NCBI GenBank assembly: GCA_046154185.1
Contig: JBJXGE010000009.1
Span: forward strand, 233,027 to 297,026
Direction: 5' to 3'
From: JBJXGE01 sp046154185
GTDB lineage: Bacteria; Planctomycetota; UBA8108; UBA1146; JAJFFE01
Length of the DNA stretch: 64,000 bases
Made by a program: the position numbers and the translations under genes. The notes under the pieces are model-generated. The model saw only the letters and a program-made list of their open reading frames with translations. It searched no databases and had not been told where the DNA came from. Below are positions 52,673-60,223 of this stretch, in pieces; the stretch's first letter is position 1, and each line of letters opens with the position of its first letter.

Positions 52673-55657
52673 TCACTCGCGCGAGCCGTTGCGATCATTC
52701 GATTCCGTGGTGCCAACGACAAGATTGATCAATCGGCCCGGCACCACATATACGTGCTCAGCTCGCCGTCCCGCCAAGCTCGCGACAATTTTTGCGCGCG
52801 CGAGCGCAGCCTTGAGCAACTGCGCTTTCGCTGGCTCGCCTTCGACAACCATGCGATCCCGCAACTTGTTGTTGATCAAGATGCCGACTTCGGATTCGAG
52901 CGGCCGCAATAGTTCTGGTGAAAACTCCGGCCACGGTTGTGCGAACACGTTGTCAGCCCCGCCGAGCACTTCCCACATCTCCGCGGCGACGTGCGGAGCG
53001 AACGGCGCAAGCAAGACGGCGAAAGTCTTCAACGTCGCAAGATCGACTTCCTGCGGCGTGATCGACGGCGATCGCAGCACCTTGACAAACTCCATGAACG
53101 CGCTGACGGCTTTGTTTAGTTTGAAAGTTTGAATCGCCTTAGTAACGCGATTTATCAACCGATGTTTCTCGACTAGAACTTTACGGCTAACGAAACGCCC
53201 CTTTTGCTTGCGATCGACAACCAGCTCGAGCGCACGTCCTAGAAAGCGCGCGCAACCGCGCGTCCCGCTTTCGCCCCACACGACATCGTCGGCGGGTGGA
53301 CCGATAAACAACAAGTGCAAGCGCAGCGCGTCGCCGCCATAGTTATCCAAGTAAGTCTGCGCCTCGATTTGGTCGCCGCGATGCGTCGCTATCTTTTTCA
53401 CTTCATTGCTCGGAGTCTTCCGATAAATGCGCCCTTGATTGAAGAGTCTGCGGAACGGCTCTTCGGTCGCCGTGAGTCCGAGATCTGCGAAAAAGTAGGC
53501 GAAGAATCGCACGTACAGAAGGTGCAGGATGGCATGCTCGATACCGCCGACACAAAGATCGACAGGCAACCACGACCGTACTCGTTCCGGAGCAAAAATC
53601 CGATCTTTTAGATTCGGACTCAGATAACGCAAGTAATACCAGCACGACGCGGCCCACTGCGGCATGGTATCAGTGTCGCGAAGCGCGCTTTCACCACAGC
53701 GCGGGCAAGCGACATTCACGAAATCTTTGACTGCGCTCAGCGGGCTCGGGACCGAGGCGCCGAGCAATTGTCCGGCCTCGATGCGCGTCGATCGGCGCGG
53801 TTCTTCATGACGCGGCGCTGACGCCGCGATTTCCGGCACCGCGCGAACTTCGGCGGTCGCGGCCTGCGCCACAACCATCGATTCGCCATCGGCGCCGAAC
53901 TCGAGCGTCTCATCTTCCGATTCGCGCACTTCGTCGGGCAACGACGCGACATTGGACTCGTTGAAAAAGTCCCAGGTCGCCCCCTTGCCGGCGCTCGCCG
54001 ACACTGGCTTGCGATCCACGAGAAGTCCGTTCGCCGCAACCGGGCGGACTGTCGCTGCCACCGACGGTGGCGTTTCGGGAATCAACTTCACCTGCGGCAC
54101 TCGCACGGGCAAGTTTGCATCCGACACGGTGACGACCCCGCAATTCCGACAATGCACCAACGGGATCGGCTCGCCCCAAAACCGTTGCCGCGCAAACACC
54201 CAGTCGCGCAAGTTGTAGGACGTGAATGGCTCGAGCGCGCCGCGAGCTTCGAGGAGTCCCCGAATACGACGTCGCGCATCCTGCACCGTAACGCCGCTCA
54301 ACGGACCGGCGTTGATGAGCACTTCGCTATATTCGGTAGCTTCCGCCCCACTATCGGGACGCGCCGATCGCTTGGGACTCTTGCGTTGCGCCAGCACAAT
54401 CTTCGCAGCTAATCGATAATGCTGCGCAAACTCGCCGTGACGTGCATTGTGTCCCGGCAGACCGAGGATCGCGCCGAACCGCACGCCCGGTAGAACCATC
54501 GCGCTCACCCAAACCGGCATCGGTTGCAAGGTCACTGGATTCAGCGCGTACGCGCCAGTTGGTCGCCCTTCCGGCGCGCCACTCGTTGCCAGACGTTCGC
54601 GCTCCGAAAGTCGACGAACTTGTTCGCAATACTGACGGACATCATCCGCATAGAGGTCATCGCACAGTTCCTCGAGCAGGCCATGTTCGGGCGCGAGCAA
54701 CACAAACGTCGCCGCCGGCAGTAGCTCAAGCTGACGGACAAACACGGAAAGATCAAAAGACTCGAAGAGAAACTCACCGGTCGCTTTGAGGTTCAACTTG
54801 TAGCCATCGCGACGGCCAATCCAGTGCCGCTGCATCGATTTGACCCGCGTCGGCCATTTCAGGTTGCGCAATCCTTGGTGCAATCGTTCCGCGAATTGGC
54901 TGATGCGCAAAGCCCACTGGAGGATGAGCTTCTCTTCGACTTGTTGTCCGCAATGGACGCAATTGCCAAGCACTGCCTCTTCGTTCGCCAAGTGCACTCG
55001 GCACTTCGCGCACCATTTCATGGGCACTACTTCGCGCACCGCGAGCCCTTGCTCGTACATCTTCGTGAAGATCCACTGCGTCCAACGATAGAAGTCGGGA
55101 TCAGAGGTTGAGAGTTCGCTCTCCCAATCGATCCGCGCGCCGAAGCGCTGGAGCTGGTCCTTCATGATGGCGACACCGCGATCAACCACCACCTGCGGCA
55201 GAATTCCGGCCTTCTGTGCCTCTTGCTCGATACTCAAACCAAACGAGTCCCAACCCATCGGACGAAACACGCGTTTGCCGCGCATCTCTTGATGGCGTGC
55301 GATGACGTCGGTGATGACAACGCCGCGCAGTTGATTGACGCTAAAGCCTCGCAGACTCGGATAAGGAAACATGTCGAGGCAGAAGAAATTTTCGCGTTTG
55401 TCGAGACCGACTACATCGCCACCCTGGTCCCGGACATTCTTTGCATCGCCCTTTGTGACGTTTTTTGCATCATCATCGGCGCTGTCGGTGTCGACATCCG
55501 GCGTAATATCACCGTCGACATCGAACGAACGCGCCGACGAGTTTTCGCTTGGCGATGAGCCGATTGACGCGGCGGGCGGCCGTCGACTCGAGCTCGGATC
55601 CGCCTTCCAGCGCTCCTGCCACTTTTGCTCGAGGAGCTTCAGATCTGCGCGCTTCAC
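52673..55657 (-). CDS. Leucyl-tRNA synthetase-like protein lacking HIGH, KMSKS and editing motifs
   Basis: 994 codons, GTG start, no stop or frameshift. It aligns with bacterial LeuRS from end to end: MFPYPS, PMGWDSFGL, MQRHWIGRRDGYKL, RDWVFARQRFWGEPIPL, CWYYLRYLSP, GGIEHAILHLLYVRFF, both zinc pairs (CAKC...CVHC; CRNC...CPRC). The catalytic residues are gone. HIGH (LeuRS HVGH) reads SVNQ at 106-109 and KMSKS reads KIATH at 755-759. The editing threonine-rich TTRPDT reads VRQLEL at 307-312, and HDERD of that pocket reads HNARH. Two low-complexity inserts lie at about 21-85 and 565-645. Probably a non-catalytic paralogue, for example a tRNA- or leucine-binding regulator. A canonical leuS should exist elsewhere. 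Confidence 0.85.
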   Translation of the reverse strand: MKRADLKLLEQKWQERWKADPSSSRRPPAASIGSSPSENSSARSFDVDGDITPDVDTDSADDDAKNVTKGDAKNVRDQGGDVVGLDKRENFFCLDMFPYPSLRGFSVNQLRGVVITDVIARHQEMRGKRVFRPMGWDSFGLSIEQEAQKAGILPQVVVDRGVAIMKDQLQRFGARIDWESELSTSDPDFYRWTQWIFTKMYEQGLAVREVVPMKWCAKCRVHLANEEAVLGNCVHCGQQVEEKLILQWALRISQFAERLHQGLRNLKWPTRVKSMQRHWIGRRDGYKLNLKATGEFLFESFDLSVFVRQLELLPAATFVLLAPEHGLLEELCDDLYADDVRQYCEQVRRLSERERLATSGAPEGRPTGAYALNPVTLQPMPVWVSAMVLPGVRFGAILGLPGHNARHGEFAQHYRLAAKIVLAQRKSPKRSARPDSGAEATEYSEVLINAGPLSGVTVQDARRRIRGLLEARGALEPFTSYNLRDWVFARQRFWGEPIPLVHCRNCGVVTVSDANLPVRVPQVKLIPETPPSVAATVRPVAANGLLVDRKPVSASAGKGATWDFFNESNVASLPDEVRESEDETLEFGADGESMVVAQAATAEVRAVPEIAASAPRHEEPRRSTRIEAGQLLGASVPSPLSAVKDFVNVACPRCGESALRDTDTMPQWAASCWYYLRYLSPNLKDRIFAPERVRSWLPVDLCVGGIEHAILHLLYVRFFAYFFADLGLTATEEPFRRLFNQGRIYRKTPSNEVKKIATHRGDQIEAQTYLDNYGGDALRLHLLFIGPPADDVVWGESGTRGCARFLGRALELVVDRKQKGRFVSRKVLVEKHRLINRVTKAIQTFKLNKAVSAFMEFVKVLRSPSITPQEVDLATLKTFAVLLAPFAPHVAAEMWEVLGGADNVFAQPWPEFSPELLRPLESEVGILINNKLRDRMVVEGEPAKAQLLKAALARAKIVASLAGRRAEHVYVVPGRLINLVVGTTESNDRNGSRE

Positions 55658-55876
55658 CCCCTTCTGAGCCTTTCATTGCATCCAAACTTCGAAATGGCGA
55701 GCGGTCATTTGGAGCGGCAGATTATAGGTTTCCGACGGCAGACCGCCAATCTTTTCGCTTGACTCGACGCAACGTTTACATAGACTTGGCCGCCCGTTCA
55801 GAGACCGTGCAACGACGTGATTCATCGCTTCGACTTGCATCTCGACGGATCGAACGATCGTTTGACAGTTACCAAC
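55658..55876. other. Divergent intergenic region before tRNA-Ala
   Basis: 219 bases between the LeuRS-like gene (leftward) and tRNA-Ala (rightward). Nothing beyond presumed promoters recognised. Confidence 0.4.
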
Positions 55877-55952
55877 GGGGGATTAGCTCAGCTGGGAGAG
55901 CGCGACGCTGGCAGTGTCGAGGTCAGGGGTTCGATCCCCCTATCCTCCACCA
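55877..55952 (+). tRNA. tRNA-Ala (anticodon GGC)
   Basis: 76 bases, cloverleaf complete, CCA encoded. Acceptor stem GGGGGAT/ATCCTCC contains the G3-U70 pair that identifies alanine tRNAs, discriminator A. Anticodon loop CTGGCAG on stem CGACG/TGTCG gives GGC, reading GCC and GCU. T-arm AGGGG-TTCGATC-CCCCT. A TTTTT run begins three bases after CCA and may end the transcript. Confidence 0.95.
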
Positions 55953-56117
55953 AGTTTTTGTGAGGGCGTTGCCGATCGGCAGCGCTCTCTTCGTGATGAC
56001 TCGGCGGCTCGGGATTTGCGGCGCGCAAGCAGAATGATTGCGTCGGTGAGCGGCGCGACTCACAATGTTCGCGACATGCGAACCGGATCTATCGAACATC
56101 AAACATCGAGCACGAAC

Positions 56118-57731
56118 ATGAACTCTGCACGTTCCGAAGCATTCGAACGTGACCGAGCGGACAGCGTGTCGCTCTGGTTCGTGTTGTCGTTCGGATTGGC
56201 GCTCTGCGCATTGAGTGCCCGGACGGCTCATGCGCAGCCGACTGATGACCAAGCGATGCTGGCGCCAGACACGATCGTTATCTTCCCGATCGGCGGAGAG
56301 ATCGATGGCTCGTTGGCCGCTAGCGTCATGCAGGGCGTCAATACGCTCGTCGAAGAGTATGGCGCCAAGACATTTGTTTTCGAGTTGTCGACCGACGGCG
56401 GCAGAATCGACTCGTCGATCGAGCTAGCGAATTTTCTGTTTGCGCTCGACGAGCGCTCGGTCCGTACGATTGCGTATGTCCCGAGCGGACAACGCGCGCT
56501 CTCCGGAGGAACGCTCCTCGCCCTTGCGTGTGAACATCTCGTCATGGGTGACAATAGTCTCATCGGCAATGTCATGCCAATCGGCCTCAGCGCCTTTGGC
56601 GACCGCCAAGAGTTGGGCGAGAAAGAACAGACTTTTGTCCGTGAACAACTCAAAACATACGCACGGAAGCGTGGCTATCCGCTCGCGCTCGTGGAATCCA
56701 TGGTCACAAAAACGCAAGTGCTCGAGCTCACGAATGGTACTATCGACGGCCAAAGGTTTGTGACGAAGGCGGTCTACGACCACCACTTGACTACGATCAG
56801 TGACGCTGCGCGCAAGGGACTCGGCGCCATCGTGCGGGTGCCCGCGGATCAGATACTCACGCTCGATTCCAAGAGCGCGTTCAGTTATGGATTCGCATCG
56901 CATTTGCAAAACAATGTCGAAGCCGTCGCAAATGACTTTAACTTGAACGGGCTGGTCTTCCGGGCCGAAGAAGTTGCCACGATTCTCAATAGGCCCGACT
57001 TGGGCGCCGATCCGTGGCTCGCAATGGTCGTCGCGTTCTTCAGCCACAGCTTCGTACGTTTCTTGCTGATCGTCATCGGCGTCCTCGGCGTCGTCCTCGA
57101 GTTTAAGATACCCGGCGCCTTTGTTCCGGGCGCGGTGGGTCTCGTCGCGTTCTTGCTCTATTTCACGGCGGGTTACTATCAGGGCACCGTCAACTGGATC
57201 GACGTGACGATGTTCGTCGCCGCCGGGGCGCTCATTTCGATCGAGTTATTCGTCCTACCCGGATTCGGCTTCATCGGGTTGCTGGGATTCGCGATGTTGT
57301 TTGCAAGCCTGGTGCTCGCACTGCAGATGGACCAGGATTTTTCGCTGCCGCGGTTCTTCGACGACGGTTTTCTCGTCTTGTCCGGCCTGTCTCTAGGACT
57401 GGTTGCAATCTTCGTCGTTTTGCATTTCTTGCCGGATCGCTCGCGGTTTGTGCAGAGCGCTGTGCTTGGCTCTGGACAAGTCGTCGAAGCCGACCCAAAC
57501 GCCTCCGACTATCAATTCCTCATCGGCAAGACCGGTACGGCCGCAAGCGACTTACGACCGGTTGGCATCGCAACCGTCCAAGATCGTGAGTATTCGGTCT
57601 CATCCGACGGGGCGTACATCGCGGTCGGCACACCGATCGTAGTCGTCAAAGTAGAAGGCAATCGCGTCGTAGTCAGAACTCGGACTCCACCTCGAGCCGC
57701 CGAGCTTGAGTCCCCTGGGATTTCATCGTGA
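56118..57731 (+). CDS. NfeD-family membrane protein with ClpP-like serine protease domain
   Basis: About 537 residues from the ATG at 56118. An upstream ATG at 56076 is possible, and the frame is open into the tRNA. Signal/anchor near FVLSFGLALCALSARTAHA, then a ClpP/SppA-class domain: VIFPIGGEIDGSLAASVMQG, FELSTDGGRIDSSIELANFL, and the active Ser in RALSGGTLLALACEHLVMG, where SGG replaces the common SAG. A Lys in ESMVTKTQVLEL may be the base. Five or so membrane segments (about 310-450) and a C-terminal OB-fold (LIGKTGTAASDLRPVGIA) follow. Full-length NfeD1b type, usually paired with flotillin-like proteins, as here. Coupled to the next gene through GTGA. Confidence 0.88.
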   Translation: MNSARSEAFERDRADSVSLWFVLSFGLALCALSARTAHAQPTDDQAMLAPDTIVIFPIGGEIDGSLAASVMQGVNTLVEEYGAKTFVFELSTDGGRIDSSIELANFLFALDERSVRTIAYVPSGQRALSGGTLLALACEHLVMGDNSLIGNVMPIGLSAFGDRQELGEKEQTFVREQLKTYARKRGYPLALVESMVTKTQVLELTNGTIDGQRFVTKAVYDHHLTTISDAARKGLGAIVRVPADQILTLDSKSAFSYGFASHLQNNVEAVANDFNLNGLVFRAEEVATILNRPDLGADPWLAMVVAFFSHSFVRFLLIVIGVLGVVLEFKIPGAFVPGAVGLVAFLLYFTAGYYQGTVNWIDVTMFVAAGALISIELFVLPGFGFIGLLGFAMLFASLVLALQMDQDFSLPRFFDDGFLVLSGLSLGLVAIFVVLHFLPDRSRFVQSAVLGSGQVVEADPNASDYQFLIGKTGTAASDLRPVGIATVQDREYSVSSDGAYIAVGTPIVVVKVEGNRVVVRTRTPPRAAELESPGISS

Positions 57732-58228
57732 GTCTTCCAGCTTGGGCCGGCTACCTCGTCATCTTGGTGCTTGGGCTTTCGCTCGTATTCATCGAACTCT
57801 TCGTTCCGTCCGGTGGGTTGATCGGACTTGCCGCCGCGCTGTGCGTCGGCTATGCGATTTGGGCGATGTTCGCGGACGGCCAGATACTGGCCGGGACCGT
57901 CAGCTCGATCGTCTCGGTCGTTTACTTCGTGGTTGTGATCCGATGGGGATTGAGCCGGTTGACGATGCGAGGAAGCCTCGGGGCCATCACGGCCACCGGC
58001 GACGACGTCATGCGCGCCCAAACGCTCATCGGCAAAGTCGGCACGGCCGTCAGCGATCTTCGCCCTGCTGGGATTGCACTCGTCGATGGGACTCGTCTCG
58101 ATGTGATGAGTTCCGGCGCGTTCATTCAGAGTGGCGCCGCCATCGAGATTGTTGAAGCGCGCGGGAATCGGATCATGGTGCGCGCGACAAATCGATCGAT
58201 CGGCAAGCAGACGCCATCCGGCGCGTGA
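57728..58228 (+). CDS. Short NfeD-family protein (membrane and OB-fold parts only)
   Basis: 166 residues, GTG start overlapping the previous TGA. Three membrane segments (YLVILVLGLSLVFIELFVPS, LIGLAAALCVGYAIWAMF and a third) and a C-terminal OB-fold, TLIGKVGTAVSDLRPAGIAL. It lacks the protease half and looks like a copy of the last third of the preceding gene, with the same KxGTAxSDLRPxGIA strand. Possibly a tandem duplication. Lies 138 bases before the flotillin-like gene. Confidence 0.85.
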   Translation: MSLPAWAGYLVILVLGLSLVFIELFVPSGGLIGLAAALCVGYAIWAMFADGQILAGTVSSIVSVVYFVVVIRWGLSRLTMRGSLGAITATGDDVMRAQTLIGKVGTAVSDLRPAGIALVDGTRLDVMSSGAFIQSGAAIEIVEARGNRIMVRATNRSIGKQTPSGA

Positions 58229-58366
58229 GTTTCGTTCGTCGCGAACGCGAGCCATCTGCGCGTGAATTCGCGCGGACGCGGGCGCTTGCCAGTGAACGGC
58301 AATGCCGCTATCGTGCGTGCGCTCCGCCGACCGCCAGTTTTAGGTAATAGATAGAGAGACATCGCC

Positions 58367-59377
58367 ATGCCAGATTACGTGAAGATTGCCGGTTGGGTCA
58401 TCCTCGGTTTGATCCTTGTCAGCAGCGCGATTTTTCTCATTACCTTCGGTCGGCTTTACATTCAGGCGCTTTCCTCCGGCTGCCGAACGCGCATCCCGGT
58501 TTTTATCGGCATGTGGCTGCGACGTGTCGACCCGCGCATCATCATCGACTCGCTCATCATGGCGACCAAGGCCGGCCTCACCGATACCAAACTCGATAAG
58601 CTCGAAGCGCATTACCTCGCAAAGGGCAACGTGCGCCGCGTGTGCCAAGCACTCGTCGCCGCGAACAAGGCCGGCATCCCGCTCAATTTTGACCAAGCGG
58701 CGGCGATCGATCTTGCCGGTCGCGACGTTTTCGAGGCGGTGCGCACGAGCGTGCAACCGAAAGTCATCGACTGCCCGAACTCAAACCTCGGTCGCGCGAC
58801 CGTCGACGCCGTGGCTGGCGATGGAATTCAATTGCGCGCCAAGGCGCGCGTGACCGTGCGTACAAATTTGGCGCGACTTGTCGGCGGCGCCACGGAAGAG
58901 ACGATCATCGCCCGCGTCGGCGAGGGCATCGTCACGACGATCGGTTCCGCGCAGAATTACAAAGCGGTGCTTGCGAACCCGGACATGATCTCGAAAACCG
59001 TGCTGGCGAAGGGACTCGACGCGGGCACCGCATTCGAGATCCTATCGATCGACATCGCGGACGTGGATGTCGGTGAAAACATCGGCGCAAAACTGCAGGC
59101 CGAGCAAGCCGAGGCCGATAAGCGCGTCGCGCAAGCTCAGGCCGAAAAACGGCGCGCGCTCGCGGTCGCGCAGGAGCAAGAGAACATCGCACTCGTTTCA
59201 GAAGCGCGCTCGAAGCTCGTGCTCGCCGAAGCGGAAGTCCCGCTGGCGATGGCCGAAGCCTTTCGGCGCGGGAACATCGGCGTCATGGACTATCTCCGGC
59301 TCAAGAACATTCAGGCCGACACCTCTATGCGCGATCAGATCGGCAAACCGCCAGGCTCACAGGAGGAACGGAAGTGA
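58367..59377 (+). CDS. floA: FloA-type flotillin-like membrane scaffold protein
   Basis: 336 residues. N-terminal membrane helix (IAGWVILGLILVSSAIFLIT), then the SPFH-like domain of YqfA/FloA proteins: PVFIGMWLRRVDPRIIIDS, DFEAVRTSVQPKV-like segment and IDCPNSNLGRATVDAVAGDG. FEILSIDIADVDVGENIGAK and the Ala/Glu/Gln-rich coiled coil QAEQAEADKRVAQAQAEKRR follow, with the VMDYLRLKNIQADTSMRDQI end. FloA makes membrane microdomains, often together with NfeD proteins. ATG at 58367 with an AGAGAGA-type purine stretch upstream. Confidence 0.92.
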   Translation: MPDYVKIAGWVILGLILVSSAIFLITFGRLYIQALSSGCRTRIPVFIGMWLRRVDPRIIIDSLIMATKAGLTDTKLDKLEAHYLAKGNVRRVCQALVAANKAGIPLNFDQAAAIDLAGRDVFEAVRTSVQPKVIDCPNSNLGRATVDAVAGDGIQLRAKARVTVRTNLARLVGGATEETIIARVGEGIVTTIGSAQNYKAVLANPDMISKTVLAKGLDAGTAFEILSIDIADVDVGENIGAKLQAEQAEADKRVAQAQAEKRRALAVAQEQENIALVSEARSKLVLAEAEVPLAMAEAFRRGNIGVMDYLRLKNIQADTSMRDQIGKPPGSQEERK

Positions 59378-59982
59378 GTAACGAGCGCTACCTCTACTTC
59401 CTCCTCGCGCTCCTCGTTCTCCAGTGGGTTTTCCGGAAACTGTCGGAGTACGCGGCGCGGCGCGTGGCCGCCTCGCAACGCGCACCGCTCGCGACGTCCG
59501 CGCGTCGTTCCCAGGAAGACTTGCGGGACGACGAGGATGATCGACGAGTCGACTTCGACGAACTGGAGCGAAACGAGGAACTCGTCCGGCGCGACACGAG
59601 CCGTCCGACGATCCAGTTGCCGCAGGTTTCGGAAGAAGCCGGTACCAACGCCGAGAAGATCCGAGCTTTTCTCCAACAGCTCGCGAACCAATCAAACCCG
59701 CCGGTCCCGAGGGTCGTCCGCCCGGTTGCCGCGCCGCAACCGCAGCGAGAACCCGCGAAGGAAAGAGTCGAAACCGCGACGGCTGTCTCGCTCGTTTCTC
59801 AGCTCGCTGCGCCATCCACGACGGCCTATGACATCGATACCGCGGCGTACCTGCTCAAGTCCGAACAGAAGCCCGCGTCGAGCTTGGAGCGTTTCGACGC
59901 TGCGTCCCCCTTCTCGCGCCAACGACTTCGCGATGCGTTTGTCTGGAGCGAAATACTGTCGACGCCGGTTGGGTGGCGATAA
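59374..59982 (+). CDS. Membrane-anchored protein of unknown function downstream of floA
   Basis: 202 residues, GTG start in a GTGA overlap with floA, so clearly translated with it. One N-terminal membrane helix (ERYLYFLLALLVLQWVFRKL), then a long, charged, low-complexity cytoplasmic part with acidic (EDLRDDEDDRRVDFDELERN) and Pro/Gln-rich stretches. No catalytic motif visible. The genetic coupling suggests a role in the flotillin/NfeD assembly. Family not recognised. Confidence 0.65.
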   Translation: MSNERYLYFLLALLVLQWVFRKLSEYAARRVAASQRAPLATSARRSQEDLRDDEDDRRVDFDELERNEELVRRDTSRPTIQLPQVSEEAGTNAEKIRAFLQQLANQSNPPVPRVVRPVAAPQPQREPAKERVETATAVSLVSQLAAPSTTAYDIDTAAYLLKSEQKPASSLERFDAASPFSRQRLRDAFVWSEILSTPVGWR

Positions 59983-60089
59983 CGCGACGTGGTCTCTTTG
60001 CGTTGGTCGTCGCTCGCGAACGCCTCTTGAAGACCACGGCAGTTAGCGGGCACAATGCGCCCCGCAGTGACTTTTCGACTGATGACCGC

Positions 60090-60173
60090 GCCAGAGTGGC
60101 GGAACTGGCAGACGCGCTAGATTCAAAATCTGGTGTCCGCAAGGATGTGTGGGTTCGAGTCCCACCTCTGGCA
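60090..60173 (+). tRNA. tRNA-Leu (anticodon CAA)
   Basis: 84 bases, class II tRNA with a long variable arm (GTGTCCGCAAGGATGT region). Acceptor GCCAGAG/CTCTGGC, discriminator A. Anticodon loop TTCAAAA on stem CTAGA/TCTGG gives CAA, reading UUG. T-arm GTGGG-TTCGAGT-CCCAC. CCA is not encoded. Lies 4.4 kb from the LeuRS-like gene, which may be coincidence. Confidence 0.95.
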
Positions 60174-60223
60174 TTCGATTCTGACTGCAGACTGCATTTG
60201 GTGCGATGGCGCGGCACGGCCGC

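Noticed and set aside
52673..55657. LeuRS-like gene as a pseudogene or sequencing error
   Set aside because: The frame is intact over 994 codons, the fold residues and zinc ligands are conserved, and replaced motifs are in-frame substitutions, not indels.
55914..56117. Extension of the NfeD-type gene back into tRNA-Ala
   Set aside because: The frame is open but begins inside the tRNA; the protein's signal segment and similarity begin after the ATG at 56118.
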